64,000 nt of DNA, from the NCBI RefSeq assembly GCF_001438655.1, contig NZ_JQBR01000001.1, positions 248,001 through 312,000 on the forward strand. The letters are read 5' to 3'. The stretch's first letter is position 1; every line of letters begins with the position of its first letter. The notes beneath the pieces are model-generated. The model was not told the origin of the DNA. It ran no database searches and saw only the letters and a program-made list of their open reading frames with translations. Below, one piece after another: positions 24,578-34,786 of the stretch. This DNA comes from Pediococcus cellicola (GTDB lineage: Bacteria; Bacillota; Bacilli; Lactobacillales; Lactobacillaceae). The position numbers and the translations under genes were made by a program.

Positions 24578-24606
24578 TTAGACTATCTTAGTCAATGTGG
24601 TATGCT
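24578..24606 (+). promoter_or_regulatory. Possible promoter of the YfhO-like gene
   Basis: TTAGAC (24578-24583), 17-base spacer, TATGCT (24601-24606) with TG upstream. The -35 is weak. It is divergent from the penicillin-binding protein promoter. Confidence 0.4.
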
Positions 24607-24637
24607 AAGGAAAGTAATTTGGGAAAAGAGGAATACG

Positions 24638-27304
24638 ATGCAAAGATCTAATTTAAATCACACCAAACACTTTAGAAAATCGCAGCAGCTTCAACTACTT
24701 CTTAGTTTTTTCATCCCACTCATTTTAATGATGAGTTACTTTATTTACCGAAAAATGGCCCCCTTTGGGTCAAGTAGTTTGCTAACTGTCGATTTAGGTC
24801 AACAATATGTCGACCTTTTTGCTTATTTTCGCCATACCATTTTACATGATCCGACTGCTTTTTTCTATTCTTTTTCAAAAGCAATCGGCGGAGATATGTT
24901 AGGGACTTGGGCCTATTATTTAATGAGTCCGTTTAACTTCATTTTGCTTTTTTTTTCAGGAAAAACCATTACAACCGGCATTTTCATCATTACTGTTCTT
25001 AAATATGCCTTCGCTGGACTTACGTTTGCTATTCTCATTCAAAAAATGTACCGGCAAGCTTCCTGGTTAATCCCTGGCTTAGCCACAGCATATGCTCTAA
25101 TGGGATTCACAATTGCCAATCAATTGAATTTAATTTGGTTAGACGCTCCTATCTTGCTGCCATTAATTGTTTTGGGTATGGAGCAAATTTTTACAACCGG
25201 CAAAATACGATGGTTTGTTTTCTGGTTAACTTTAATACTGATTATTAACTATTACATGGCCTATATGATATGTATCTTTTGTATCCTCTACTTTATTTTT
25301 GCCAGTGCTAACCATTATACCGCAATTAAAGAGTGGTTCACAGCCATCAAGAAATTTGTCTGTGGGGCGCTCCTTGCTGCCGGATTATCATCATGGATGC
25401 TAATACCCACTTTTTATATCTTGACGCAAAGCAAAGTCCAATATACAGAAACCAGTTTCAAATTTAAATTTGAATATTTTCCTTTTAAAATGCTCAGTAA
25501 ACTGTTACCAGGGACATTTAATTTTCAGCAGATGCCAAGTGGCTTGCCAAATATTTTCATCGGAGCTTTCTGCTTGATTGGCTTTATTTTGTATTTTAGT
25601 AACCAACGATTAAGTATTCGTGAACGACTAACTGCTGCCATCATTTCGTTATTTTTATTCCTGTCACTTTGTTTTGAACCACTAAATCTATTCTGGCACG
25701 CCATGCAATATCCTTGGTGGTATCCCTATCGCTTTAGTTTTATTGTTTGTTTTTGGATGATCTTTCTTGCCAGTCGCTATTTATTTTCAATGCCAACATT
25801 TTCATCGAAAAGTTTTGTTTTAACAATTTTAATATTCTTAGCCGGATTAAGTTACCTTTGGTTTAATTTAAAGGTCTTTAAAAATTACGTACACCAAGAC
25901 CAGTTCATTATTGGTAGTCTCTTTGTTTTGTTAGGCTTCCTGTGTTTCGTTTTACTGCGACAGCGACCATCTTCCAGCTGGCTCATAACGGTGCTCATTA
26001 TCTTAGATGTCTTTGTAAATGCCTGCTGGTCATTAAACAATCTTTCTTATGTCTCACAAAGCGAATTTGGGAAGTACACAACGGCTCTCAATTCAGCTAT
26101 CAGTCAAATACAAAAAAAAGACGCCGGCTTTTATCGAATTGGCACAACCTACATGCGTACCAAAGATGACGCTATGCAGGCTGCTTTCAATGGGGCCTCA
26201 CATTTTAGTTCAACTTTCGAAACACAAATTCCGAATTTTATGCAAAAAATTGGCCAACCAGAAGGAGATGGTTTTGTCACCTATTCCAATGGCACTTTGA
26301 TCACCGATAGCTTGCTAAACATGAAGTACTGGTCAAAAAACATTGATACGAATCAGTTGGTAAACAATACGACGACTAATGCGACTCCCATTTTGCCAGC
26401 ATTAACTTACCGTCCAGACCTAACTGACTACAAATTAGTTGGCCAGGATACCCTGACACAAACGTTCAAAAATCCATATGCCTTATCAATTGGATTTGGG
26501 GCTTCCAGTCAAGCTAAGAAATTCGACGGCCGCACTCTTGATCCTATGCAGTATCAATCTCAATTATACGGTAGTCTAGCGGGACAATCCAAAGCTAAAC
26601 TTTTTACGGCACAAAATTTCAATGAAGTTATTTTTCAAAATATTAATCAAACCACGAAATTAACTGGTAGTGTTTTGAAAAAAAATAACCTCTCCAAGGC
26701 CGGAATCGTCACATTTAAATTTACACCTACAACAAATGATGCTTATTATCTGACATTGGGTCAAGAACTAAACCCAGACAATGCCACTTTTACTGTCAAT
26801 GGCAAAGCGCTCACTCAGTACTCGCCATATCGAAATACGGTAGTTGTTAATTTTGCCAATCACAGTAAGGGCAAAACAGTTACCTTAAAAATTCAACTCA
26901 AAAAAATGAATTTGTGGTTACAAAATTTCACGTTATATCGCTTGAACCAAAGAACTTTTACGAAAATTCATAAACAATTAGCGGCAGCACCCTTAAAGAT
27001 TTCTCATCATAACAGTCATCGTCTTACGGGGAAAATTACCGTTGCCAAAGAAAACAACTTTTTAATGACTACCATTCCTTATGGAAAAGGGTGGCATGCC
27101 AAAGTTGATGGTCATTCTGCAAAAATCACTAAAGTTGCTGGCACTTTCTGTGGTGTGCAACTTACGAAAGGCACACACCAGATTAGTTTAACCTACTGGC
27201 CACCGTATTTATTGACTGGCACACTAATTAGTTTATTCTGCTTGATACTTATCCTGGTAGCCATTTACTTTCAATCTCGTAATAAGCGCCAAATAAAAAT
27301 ATAA
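24638..27304 (+). CDS. YfhO family large membrane protein (putative GT-C glycosyltransferase)
   Basis: Large integral membrane protein of 888 residues with about a dozen hydrophobic segments in the first 500 residues. A soluble extracellular region and one final helix (PYLLTGTLISLFCLILILV) follow. The first loop after helix 1 contains DLGQQYVDLFAYFRHTIL, the conserved acidic loop of the YfhO/GT-C fold. Bacillus and Listeria YfhO homologues are implicated in glycosylation of lipoteichoic acid; the donor and acceptor here are unknown. The start chosen is ATG 24638 after AGAGG, not the earlier in-frame ATG at 24566, which lies in the promoter. It is monocistronic with a strong terminator. Confidence 0.85.
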   Translation: MQRSNLNHTKHFRKSQQLQLLLSFFIPLILMMSYFIYRKMAPFGSSSLLTVDLGQQYVDLFAYFRHTILHDPTAFFYSFSKAIGGDMLGTWAYYLMSPFNFILLFFSGKTITTGIFIITVLKYAFAGLTFAILIQKMYRQASWLIPGLATAYALMGFTIANQLNLIWLDAPILLPLIVLGMEQIFTTGKIRWFVFWLTLILIINYYMAYMICIFCILYFIFASANHYTAIKEWFTAIKKFVCGALLAAGLSSWMLIPTFYILTQSKVQYTETSFKFKFEYFPFKMLSKLLPGTFNFQQMPSGLPNIFIGAFCLIGFILYFSNQRLSIRERLTAAIISLFLFLSLCFEPLNLFWHAMQYPWWYPYRFSFIVCFWMIFLASRYLFSMPTFSSKSFVLTILIFLAGLSYLWFNLKVFKNYVHQDQFIIGSLFVLLGFLCFVLLRQRPSSSWLITVLIILDVFVNACWSLNNLSYVSQSEFGKYTTALNSAISQIQKKDAGFYRIGTTYMRTKDDAMQAAFNGASHFSSTFETQIPNFMQKIGQPEGDGFVTYSNGTLITDSLLNMKYWSKNIDTNQLVNNTTTNATPILPALTYRPDLTDYKLVGQDTLTQTFKNPYALSIGFGASSQAKKFDGRTLDPMQYQSQLYGSLAGQSKAKLFTAQNFNEVIFQNINQTTKLTGSVLKKNNLSKAGIVTFKFTPTTNDAYYLTLGQELNPDNATFTVNGKALTQYSPYRNTVVVNFANHSKGKTVTLKIQLKKMNLWLQNFTLYRLNQRTFTKIHKQLAAAPLKISHHNSHRLTGKITVAKENNFLMTTIPYGKGWHAKVDGHSAKITKVAGTFCGVQLTKGTHQISLTYWPPYLLTGTLISLFCLILILVAIYFQSRNKRQIKI

Positions 27305-27310
27305 AAAAAA

Positions 27311-27340
27311 GAGGCTGGGAAAACACTCCCAGCCTCTTTG
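27311..27340 (+). terminator. Terminator of the YfhO-like gene
   Basis: Perfect 10-base stem GAGGCTGGGA / TCCCAGCCTC, 6-base loop, with an A run before and TTTG after. The A-rich 5' flank lets it work in both directions. Confidence 0.85.
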
Positions 27341-27365
27341 TCTCTGGACTTTAATAGTCAAAATT

Positions 27366-27522
27366 GAGGAAAAAGGTATTTTGACTTCTCCGCATAGCTA
27401 CGAAAACCACACGATTCAAAGGACGAATCATTTGGTTTCTCAAGCTGTCCAGTCACTTACCGCTTTAGCGATTTTAGTTGCATGGACAATGTCATATACT
27501 TGAAGTCAAAGCACCTTTCTCC
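27366..27522. repeat. Inverted-repeat structured element between yfhO and greA
   Basis: A 157-base intergenic element closed by a 21-position stem: arm 27368-27388 pairs with 27502-27522 with 18 Watson-Crick pairs, one G-U and two mismatches. Inside are an AAACCA/TGGTTT plus GATTC/GAATC hairpin (27404-27438) and a TGTCCA/TGGACA stem (27446-27488) enclosing CGCT-TT-AGCG. No open reading frame fits. It could be a MITE-like repeat or a structured RNA; orientation is undecided because it lies between convergent genes. Confidence 0.6.
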
Positions 27523-27534
27523 ACGTTCTATTTT

Positions 27535-28014
27535 CTAAGCTTCAACTTTCAAGATTTGTACTTGCATATCGCCACCTGGTGTCGAAATAACGACTTGTTC
27601 CCCAACTTTATGGCCTAACAGCCCTTTAGCGATCGGAGAATCATTAGAAATCTTTCCTGACATTGGATCTGCCTCTGCAGCCCCAACAATTGTATAAGAT
27701 TCTGGTTCCTCATCTGGTAATTCTTTGAACTCAACTGTTTTGCCTAAAGACACTACGTCCTTAGCAACCGCATTGTTATCAATAATTTCTGCGTTTTGGA
27801 GCATATGTTCAATCGTACTAATACGACTTTCAACCATGCTTTGTTCATCCTTAGCAGACTCATACTCCGAATTTTCTGATAAGTCACCAAAACCACGTGC
27901 AATTTTTATCCGTTCAATAACCTCAGGACGTGATTTCGTTTTTAATTCATTTAATTCATTTTGTAATTTTTCTTTACCCGCTTCTGTCATAGGGTAAGTT
28001 TTTTCATTTGCCAC
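27535..28014 (-). CDS. greA: Transcription elongation factor GreA
   Basis: Enters the RNA polymerase secondary channel and stimulates cleavage of backtracked RNA. The N-terminal coiled coil carries the acidic tip [18 protein letters not shown] near residues 42-58. The C-terminal globular domain holds [20 protein letters not shown]. Length 159 is standard. It lies alone, 76 bases downstream of udk. Confidence 0.97.
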   Translation of the reverse strand: MANEKTYPMTEAGKEKLQNELNELKTKSRPEVIERIKIARGFGDLSENSEYESAKDEQSMVESRISTIEHMLQNAEIIDNNAVAKDVVSLGKTVEFKELPDEEPESYTIVGAAEADPMSGKISNDSPIAKGLLGHKVGEQVVISTPGGDMQVQILKVEA

Positions 28015-28090
28015 TTTTAAAACACCTCTTATTTATGATAAAAATATAACTTTTCCAGCGTACCATGAACCCTATCGCTTGTAAATAGGT

Positions 28091-28750
28091 CTACTTACGA
28101 AAAATGCCATCTCGGCCTTCTTGAGACAAAATATCTTTAATTTTAGTCGTTAACAAATCAATGGCGACTGTATTTTGTCCCCCTTCTGGCACAATCAGAT
28201 CCGCATAGCGTTTGGTGGGTTCAACGAATTGATGAAACATTGGTTTAACAGTTGCCAAATACTGAGTAATTACAGAATCAAGCGTCCTACCACGTTCTTT
28301 AATATCCCGTTCGATTCTTCTAATAATGCGAATATCGTCATCAGTATCCACGTAAACTTTAATATCCATTAAATTCCGCAACCGTTCATCATCCAAAATC
28401 AAAATGCCTTCCAAAATAATCACATCACGTGGTTCTTGGTGAATTGTTTCTTGGCTACGTGTGAGCTTTGTATAGTCATAAACCGGTTTTTCAACCGCCT
28501 GATAGTTCAACAATTGTTTGAGTTGTTCAATTAATAAGTCAGTATCAAAAGCTAAAGGATGATCATAGTTAACAGCAGCCCGTTCTTGCATAGTCATATT
28601 GGACTGATCTTTGTAATAAGAATCCTGCTGTAAGGTCATAATGGAATGTCCCGACAAATTTTGATAGATTTTTCGACTAACTGTTGTTTTCCCACTACCA
28701 GAACCACCGGTAACCCCAATTAAAATCGGTCGTTTTTCTTGTGTCTTCAT
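28091..28750 (-). CDS. udk: Uridine kinase
   Basis: Phosphorylates uridine and cytidine in pyrimidine salvage. P-loop [14 protein letters not shown] near residue 13, [24 protein letters not shown] and the lid segment [17 protein letters not shown] are all in place. The 219 residues are typical. Gene order mltG-udk-greA is the common Firmicutes arrangement; the ATG lies 17 bases after mltG. Confidence 0.96.
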   Translation of the reverse strand: MKTQEKRPILIGVTGGSGSGKTTVSRKIYQNLSGHSIMTLQQDSYYKDQSNMTMQERAAVNYDHPLAFDTDLLIEQLKQLLNYQAVEKPVYDYTKLTRSQETIHQEPRDVIILEGILILDDERLRNLMDIKVYVDTDDDIRIIRRIERDIKERGRTLDSVITQYLATVKPMFHQFVEPTKRYADLIVPEGGQNTVAIDLLTTKIKDILSQEGRDGIFRK

Positions 28751-28767
28751 GAATTAATCTCCATCTG

Positions 28768-29901
28768 CTATTTATTACTTGGGTCTTGGCTTGCGGCGTT
28801 AGATAAATGTTCATCGTAAGTTTGAGAGTAATATATTTTACCAGTCTTTAGATTAGCAACGAAATATAAATAATCTTTGTCACGCGCGCTTGGATGTAAA
28901 ACGGCTAAAATTGAACTTTTACTTGGATTATTGACTGGTCCTGGTCCAAATCCATTGTGAATTCGTAAATTATATGCTGATTTACTTTTAAGGTCAGTGG
29001 TAGTCAAATTAGCACCAAAACTTTTGTTTACGGCATAATAAACAGACACATCTGATTGCAACGGCATTTTAATAGCCAATCGGTTTAAGAAAACACCCGC
29101 AATCTTTTCACGATCTGTTTTTGTATTACCTTCTCGTTCAACTAAAGCAGCCAATGACAAGATTTCTTGAACCGTCATTTTTTCCTTTTTAATTTTGGCA
29201 TAATAAGGTTTTAACACGGTATTTTCCTTAGCTACCATCTGTGTCACAACCGACTTTAGAGAGGTGTTCTTGCCTAATGAGTAAGTTGCCGGGTAAAGAT
29301 ATCCCTCAAGGCGATAACGGACATTTTTAGCCTTAATAGCTGAGCCGAGTAATTGAGGATACTTCTTGGCTAAATCGTTGATAAAGGTTTCATCTTTCAT
29401 TAACGCAAGAAATTGCGCTTGTTTAAATTTCGAGGCCTTACTAATCGAACTTCCCACTTCGTCAATAGTTTCCCCCTCTTTGATAAGCACATATTTTCCT
29501 AAAAGAACCGGCGTTGCACTACCACCCTTTTGCAGACGCTTGGCAATCGTATTCAAACTCATTGAAGGCTTCAATACATAATAGCCAGCCTTCATTTCCG
29601 TTAAGTTATGTGATTTAACATAGTAATTAAACACAGCGCCGCTTTTAACCACTTTCTTTTCTTGCAAAATAGAAGCAATTTGGCGCGTTGATGAGCCTTC
29701 TGGCACATTAATTTGAATCTGTTGCTTGCTATCTGGATTAAGTGGTTCAAGTGCCCCTGAGAAATAATGGTAAACAATGCCACCCGTTGCCACAACAACA
29801 ATTGCTAAAATAATCACAACCCACTTAATAATTGAATGACCTTGTGCTTGTTTTCTTTGTCTTACTGACCGATTCTGTCCATTTTGATCTTGGTTATTCA
29901 A
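28768..29901 (-). CDS. mltG: Endolytic murein transglycosylase MltG
   Basis: Membrane-bound lytic transglycosylase that trims nascent glycan strands (YceG). A basic cytosolic N-terminus (RQRKQ) is followed by a single transmembrane helix near residues 24-47 (IIKWVVIILAIVVVATGGIV). A LysM-like segment comes next (INVPEGSSTRQIASILQEK). The catalytic domain holds the Glu in LAALVEREGNTKTDREK. The start codon is TTG 29901, eight bases after GGAGG; no in-frame ATG is near. A TATAAT -10 lies at about 29935-29940. Confidence 0.94.
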   Translation of the reverse strand: MNNQDQNGQNRSVRQRKQAQGHSIIKWVVIILAIVVVATGGIVYHYFSGALEPLNPDSKQQIQINVPEGSSTRQIASILQEKKVVKSGAVFNYYVKSHNLTEMKAGYYVLKPSMSLNTIAKRLQKGGSATPVLLGKYVLIKEGETIDEVGSSISKASKFKQAQFLALMKDETFINDLAKKYPQLLGSAIKAKNVRYRLEGYLYPATYSLGKNTSLKSVVTQMVAKENTVLKPYYAKIKKEKMTVQEILSLAALVEREGNTKTDREKIAGVFLNRLAIKMPLQSDVSVYYAVNKSFGANLTTTDLKSKSAYNLRIHNGFGPGPVNNPSKSSILAVLHPSARDKDYLYFVANLKTGKIYYSQTYDEHLSNAASQDPSNK

Positions 29902-29999
29902 GAATTCTTCCTCCGTTCCTAAACATTACCTGTTATTATACTAAAAATATAATTAATATGCAGACAACCTTCTCATTGAGACTTCAATATTAATCTCGT

Positions 30000-32423
30000 T
30001 TATCGAATTTCAACTTCAAACGTGTTCTTCAAAGCTTCAATTGCTTGATCAAACTCTTTGTTAACTTCGTCTTCGGTTAAGGTATTGTGCTTATCTCGAT
30101 AAGTTAAAGTATAAGCCACAGATTTTTTATGTTCAGGAATATGTTTACCCTCGTAAACATCAAATAACTGAATTGTTTCAAGATGATGACTTGATTTCGA
30201 ACGTAAAGCCGCCACAATATCTGTATTGGTAATGTTTTTGTCAATTAACAAAGCAACATCTCTGGTGATTGCTGGGTATTTAGAAATTGGCTCATAATGC
30301 TGAATATTCTTTGGTGCTTCAAGAATGGCCTGCAAATTAAGTTCAAAAACGTAAGTCTCAGGAATTTTAAACTGTTTTTCAATTTGTGGATGTACTTGCC
30401 CCATAAAACCAATGACTTGATCGCCAAGGAAAATATCAGCAGTTCGCCCAGGATGCATTTCAGGGCGCTTCTTGTTAGCAACAAAACTAACGGTCTCTTT
30501 GAAATTCAAATCATGTAAAAGTAAACTTACAATTCCCTTAAGCTGATAAAAATCAACCGGAACCTCTTTTTGATACCAGCTCTTAGTAGCCAAGGATCCT
30601 GTAATGGCACCCGCAATATGTTCAACTTCGTTTGGCCGGTCAACATCTGCAGTACGATAGAACACACGCCCTTGCTCATACAAGGCTACGTTAGAAACCT
30701 TACGGGCCACATTATAGGCCACATCATCTAATAAGCCGCTAATTAGATTCATTCTTAAGATCGCATGATCTTGACTCATTGGAAACGCAAGTTTTGTCTC
30801 CTCGCTACTTTGTAGCATAAACATTTTTGCTTTCTCAGCAGTGGTCAATCCATAACTCATTGCTTGGTTAAGTCCGCTACCCTGTAAGATATGCCTTGCG
30901 CCACGAATAACCTGCTGACTAGTAGTCAACCGGCCGATTGTAGTAGCACCTGTAGGTAAAGTCGAAGGAAGATTATCATATCCATACAAACGCGCAATTT
31001 CTTCCAAAATGTCCGCTGGAATATGAATGTCCCATCGCCGAGCGGGAACCGTGATGGTAAAACTTTCACCAGATACTTTAGTTGAAAATTGTAAACGACG
31101 CATGATGTTAGTCACATCTTGTACCGATAAATCTGTCCCTAAGACGTGATTAATGCGCGTCAAATCAAGTTTAACCTGAACTTCTTTTGGCTCAGGATCA
31201 ACTGCAGACAAATGATTAACAACTGCTTTTCCATGACCAAATTGAGCCGTTAATTCAAGTGCTTCTTCTAAAGCCGCAGTCACTGTTGCTGGATTAACAC
31301 CACGTTCAAATCGCATAGAAGCCTCACTGTGAAGCACATGATAACGAGCCGTTTTGCGAATCTTAATAGGATCAAAAATGGCAGATTCAATCACAACTGT
31401 TTTTGTCTCAGGCGTTATTTCGGTATCCAAACCGCCCATGACACCTGCCATCGCAATATTCCTTTCACCATCTTTAATCATCAAGTCAGTGGCTCTTAGT
31501 TCACGTTCCTCACCATCAAGTGTGACAAACTTAGTTTTTGCTGGTGAATAACCCACGTGAATTTCTTTTTCCGTCAATTTATCATAGTCAAAAGCATGAA
31601 GAGGTTGCCCATATTTCAACATGATATAGTTCGTGACATCCACCACATTATTAATTGGTCTAACGCCTGCCGTCATAAGACGTACTTGTAGCCAAAATGG
31701 GCTAGGAACAATGTTAACATGCTGCACAATTCCCATTTGATATGCCTGAACATCTTCCTTCGCGTCAATCTGAATTTTGAGCAACGCTTTAATGTCGGTG
31801 CTGTCGTCCGTTGTCTCCAATGCGCGGTGGTTCATAGCCGGAACCTTATCATAGATTGCGCCGATTTCGTATGCATTCCCATCCATACTGAATAAATCAC
31901 CGCGGTTAGGTGTTACCGATGTATCAATAACGTCATCGTCCATCCCTAAATAACTGTAAACTGGCTCCCCAGGTTTAACATGACTGTCCTCTGGAAAAAC
32001 ATAAATTCCATTTACGTACTCCTTAGGAACAACTTTTTCATCAAATCCAATTTCTTGTAACGCGCAGATCATCCCGTTGGATTGTTCCCCACGCATCTTA
32101 CTGCGCTTAATTTTGACATTGTCCTTAATTCGAGCACCGTGCATGGCCACAATCACGTCTTGGTCCTTAGCCACATTTGGGGCACCACAGACAATTTGAA
32201 TGGGTTCGTCTTCGCCAACATCTACTTGACAAATATTAAGGTGATCAGAATTTGGATGTGGTTGAACATCCAAAGTATGACCGACAATTATTTTTTTTAA
32301 GCCATCCGCTGCTCGAGTCACTTCATCAACTTCAACGGCTGTCCGTTCAATTTTTTCAGCAAGCACTTTTGGTGCGACATCAAGATCAAAATACTCTTTT
32401 AACCAATTATAAGAAACTTTCAT
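30000..32423 (-). CDS. pheT: Phenylalanyl-tRNA synthetase beta subunit
   Basis: Forms the alpha2-beta2 enzyme with PheS. Domains in order: N-terminal tRNA-binding EMAP-like domain (IVGHTLDVQPHPNSDHLNIC), B3/B4 editing region (about 210-390, with MRFERGVNP), B5 domain, catalytic-like core, and the C-terminal ferredoxin-fold anticodon-binding domain (YPAITRDVALLIDKNIT). The 807 residues are normal. The eight-base gap to pheS means one transcript from the T-box-controlled promoter. Confidence 0.98.
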   Translation of the reverse strand: MKVSYNWLKEYFDLDVAPKVLAEKIERTAVEVDEVTRAADGLKKIIVGHTLDVQPHPNSDHLNICQVDVGEDEPIQIVCGAPNVAKDQDVIVAMHGARIKDNVKIKRSKMRGEQSNGMICALQEIGFDEKVVPKEYVNGIYVFPEDSHVKPGEPVYSYLGMDDDVIDTSVTPNRGDLFSMDGNAYEIGAIYDKVPAMNHRALETTDDSTDIKALLKIQIDAKEDVQAYQMGIVQHVNIVPSPFWLQVRLMTAGVRPINNVVDVTNYIMLKYGQPLHAFDYDKLTEKEIHVGYSPAKTKFVTLDGEERELRATDLMIKDGERNIAMAGVMGGLDTEITPETKTVVIESAIFDPIKIRKTARYHVLHSEASMRFERGVNPATVTAALEEALELTAQFGHGKAVVNHLSAVDPEPKEVQVKLDLTRINHVLGTDLSVQDVTNIMRRLQFSTKVSGESFTITVPARRWDIHIPADILEEIARLYGYDNLPSTLPTGATTIGRLTTSQQVIRGARHILQGSGLNQAMSYGLTTAEKAKMFMLQSSEETKLAFPMSQDHAILRMNLISGLLDDVAYNVARKVSNVALYEQGRVFYRTADVDRPNEVEHIAGAITGSLATKSWYQKEVPVDFYQLKGIVSLLLHDLNFKETVSFVANKKRPEMHPGRTADIFLGDQVIGFMGQVHPQIEKQFKIPETYVFELNLQAILEAPKNIQHYEPISKYPAITRDVALLIDKNITNTDIVAALRSKSSHHLETIQLFDVYEGKHIPEHKKSVAYTLTYRDKHNTLTEDEVNKEFDQAIEALKNTFEVEIR

Positions 32424-32431
32424 TTTAGTTA

Positions 32432-33478
32432 TTATCCTTTCTTCGAAAACTGTGTCAAGAAACGAACATCGTTTAGATAGAAATTACGAATATCATCCAC
32501 ACCATAACGTAACATCGCAAATCGATCTGGGCCTAGTCCAAAGGCAAACCCACCATATACTTCAGGATCTACTCCGGCCATCTTCAAAACGTTAGGATGG
32601 ACCATTCCTGCACCGAGCACTTCAATCCACCCCGTGTGTTTACATACGGAACAACCCTTTCCCATACAGTTAAAGCAGGTCACATCTGCTTCTACAGAAG
32701 GCTCCGTAAAAGGAAAATAACTTGGACGTAAGCGAACTTCAAAACGATCTCCAAAGAGCTCCTTGGCAAGGGTTTCCAAAGTTCCCTTCAAATCACCCAT
32801 TGTAATATGCTTATCAATTACTAATCCTTCTACTTGATGAAATTGATGCGAATGAGTGGCATCGTCAGTATCACGTCGATAAACCACACCTGGGGAAATC
32901 ATTTTTAGTGGTCCCTTTGAAAAATCATGTTTTTCCATGGTTCTAGCTTGTACCGGTGAGGTCTGACTTCTCATTAGGATTTCGTCCGTAATATAAAAAG
33001 TATCTTGCATATCACGTGCCGGGTGATCTTTGGGAAGATTCAGCATCTCAAAGTTATACTTATCAGTTTCAACTTCTGGTCCTTGAATCACTTGATAACC
33101 CATTCCTAAGAAAAGATCTTCAATATTATCAATAATTTGTTGAATGACATGGGGTTGACCTTGACTAACTGGCTTGCCTGGTAAGGTCACGTCAATTTCT
33201 TCATCAGCTAATTTTTTTTCGGTAATAGCCTTCTCTAATTCAGACCTTCTTTTTTCAATCGCTTCGGTAATGTTATCCCTAACTCGATTTGAGAGCTCTC
33301 CAACTTTTGGTCGATCTGCCTTGGGAATATCTTTCATACCTCGTAAAATCTCGGTAAGTGGTCCTTTCTTTCCTAAAATATTTACCCGAACGGCATCCAA
33401 TTTTTTTAAATGATCCGCGTGCGAAATTTCGTGTAAAGATTTTTCTTTTAACTCTTCCAACTGTTCATGTAAGCCCAT
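32432..33478 (-). CDS. pheS: Phenylalanyl-tRNA synthetase alpha subunit
   Basis: Catalytic subunit. An N-terminal coiled coil ([16 protein letters not shown]) is followed by the class II core: motif 2 [37 protein letters not shown] and motif 3 [18 protein letters not shown]. The CFNC...CSVC pair resembles a small metal knuckle found in some Firmicutes. 348 residues. A GGAGGT site precedes the ATG at 33478, directly behind the T-box terminator. Confidence 0.98.
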   Translation of the reverse strand: MGLHEQLEELKEKSLHEISHADHLKKLDAVRVNILGKKGPLTEILRGMKDIPKADRPKVGELSNRVRDNITEAIEKRRSELEKAITEKKLADEEIDVTLPGKPVSQGQPHVIQQIIDNIEDLFLGMGYQVIQGPEVETDKYNFEMLNLPKDHPARDMQDTFYITDEILMRSQTSPVQARTMEKHDFSKGPLKMISPGVVYRRDTDDATHSHQFHQVEGLVIDKHITMGDLKGTLETLAKELFGDRFEVRLRPSYFPFTEPSVEADVTCFNCMGKGCSVCKHTGWIEVLGAGMVHPNVLKMAGVDPEVYGGFAFGLGPDRFAMLRYGVDDIRNFYLNDVRFLTQFSKKG

Positions 33479-33500
33479 ATCCTTTTACCTCCAAATTTTT

Positions 33501-33745
33501 TAAAAAAGTGCACAAAAAAACTCGTCTCCTGAAAAGGGACGAGTTAACGCGTTACCACCCTGGTTTACCAAACCTTAACGGTCAGTACACTTGGCATCAA
33601 TAACGGCGATTAACCGATTTATTTTTACAAATAAATAACTCCGAAGTGAATTCGCTGCAGTAATCTTTGATAATTGCTTCCAGTCTACGGCAATTACTCC
33701 CTTGCAAAGTACCTTCAGTTACTAATCTTCATCATTGTTTTTCCG
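33501..33745 (-). promoter_or_regulatory. T-box riboswitch, Phe-specific (pheS leader)
   Basis: Minus-strand leader with the T-box core AGGGTGGTAACGCG. The terminator is AACTCGTC...GACGAGTTTTTTT. Stem I closes through GAAG/CTTC. On its 3' side the specifier loop reads GAATTCA, giving specifier TTC (33648-33650), a Phe codon. Uncharged tRNA-Phe should stabilise the antiterminator and switch on pheST. Confidence 0.93.
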
Positions 33746-33751
33746 ACTTAA

Positions 33752-33780
33752 ATATTAGAATAAAAAGTCTTGATAGTCAA
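33752..33780 (-). promoter_or_regulatory. Promoter of pheST
   Basis: -35 TTGACT (33775-33780), 17-base spacer, -10 TAATAT (33752-33757), minus strand. Confidence 0.85.
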
Positions 33781-33788
33781 CCATTCTT

Positions 33789-34139
33789 TTAATCTTCGTT
33801 GGCGTACCAGCAATCCGCAAATTCATGGACCGCATTCATAACAGGGCGTAACGCCTCACCCTTTTTCGTCAATTGATATTCAATTAATGAAGAATTAGGG
33901 TAAGTGATTCTGTCAACAATGCCCTCTACCTCTAAATTTTTTAATCGTTCAACCAAAACGCGATCACTACATTTGGGTACATTATGTGCAAGATCTTTAA
34001 ACCTTTGTGAACCCTCATTTAACAAAACCTCGATAATCAAGCCGTTCCATTTTTGACCAAGAACTGAAAACGTTCGGCTAAACTTTGGACATAACGAAAA
34101 ATTATCAACCGTTTTAGGTGTTTCTAGTGCTTCTGACAT
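33789..34139 (-). CDS. HxlR family winged-helix regulator
   Basis: 116 residues. The pattern is LCPKFSRTFSVLGQKWNGLI, then FKDLAHNVPKCSDRVLVERL with the recognition helix, and a wing ending in YQLTKKGEALRPVM. The conserved N-terminal cysteine (LCPKF) and a second one in PKCSDR could respond to oxidants or electrophiles, as in HypR or YodB; this is an inference. No target gene is adjacent: the upstream HD-domain gene, 24 bases away, is probably cotranscribed. Its stop is nine bases from the pheST -35. Confidence 0.88.
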   Translation of the reverse strand: MSEALETPKTVDNFSLCPKFSRTFSVLGQKWNGLIIEVLLNEGSQRFKDLAHNVPKCSDRVLVERLKNLEVEGIVDRITYPNSSLIEYQLTKKGEALRPVMNAVHEFADCWYANED

Positions 34140-34163
34140 TACTCTTCCTCCCTCTTACAATAC

Positions 34164-34664
34164 CTAAGAAACCCGCCTCTGCATTTTACTAAGCACAAAA
34201 TGAATTTTCTTATGCAAATGTCCTAAATATTCTTGTGTTGCCGCATAGTCATCTACCACAGAAACAATCATACTCTCACGATACTTTGGAAAAGCCACGG
34301 TTGCTCCCCACATATGTTTTAGAATAATATCTTTTTCCATTGGGGTTAATGGTGTCAACTTTTCTGCATTTCGTAATGCAACTCGCGGATGAATGTAGGC
34401 ATGGGTTCCCAAATCAAATTTGGTTGTTCGCCAATCATAATAAAACAGGTCATGTAGCAAACCTGCACGAGCCACCGCACGAGCGTTTAAATGCCATCTA
34501 CGGGCAATTAAATAACTTTGATAAGACACTGAAATTGAATGTTGTAGCCGTGTGTAATTATGGTGTTGCGTATATTCATTTAATTTTTGAACTTCTTTAG
34601 TATTCAGTAAATCTGAAACGATATCAAGATAAGCTTGATCCTGCTTCCAAGCATTAATTTTCAT
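34164..34664 (-). CDS. HD domain phosphohydrolase
   Basis: 166 residues from ATG 34664, after AGGAAG; an open extension upstream to 34751 runs through the promoter. HD-domain metal ligands: His in RLQHSISVSYQSYLIAR, His-Asp in AGLLHDLFYYDWR and a final Asp in VVDDYAA. The likely activity is a metal-dependent phosphohydrolase; substrate unknown. It resembles Lactobacillales HD proteins annotated as hydrolases. Confidence 0.85.
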   Translation of the reverse strand: MKINAWKQDQAYLDIVSDLLNTKEVQKLNEYTQHHNYTRLQHSISVSYQSYLIARRWHLNARAVARAGLLHDLFYYDWRTTKFDLGTHAYIHPRVALRNAEKLTPLTPMEKDIILKHMWGATVAFPKYRESMIVSVVDDYAATQEYLGHLHKKIHFVLSKMQRRVS

Positions 34665-34722
34665 TAAATACTTCCTTTTTTTCATAGTAAATTTAGCAAC
34701 AGTTTCACATTGAATTAACAAT

Positions 34723-34751
34723 ATAATACTCATTATTTCACTAAAAAGCAA
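34723..34751 (-). promoter_or_regulatory. Promoter of the HD-domain / HxlR pair
   Basis: -35 TTGCTT (34746-34751), 17-base spacer, -10 TATTAT (34723-34728), minus strand. Confidence 0.7.
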
Positions 34752-34786
34752 AGAAAACGTAGTTCAAAATGTAAATGTAATAAAAA

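Noticed and set aside
29941-29999. Terminator after pheT
   Set aside because: Only a weak GAGA/TCTC pairing without a T run; not supportable.
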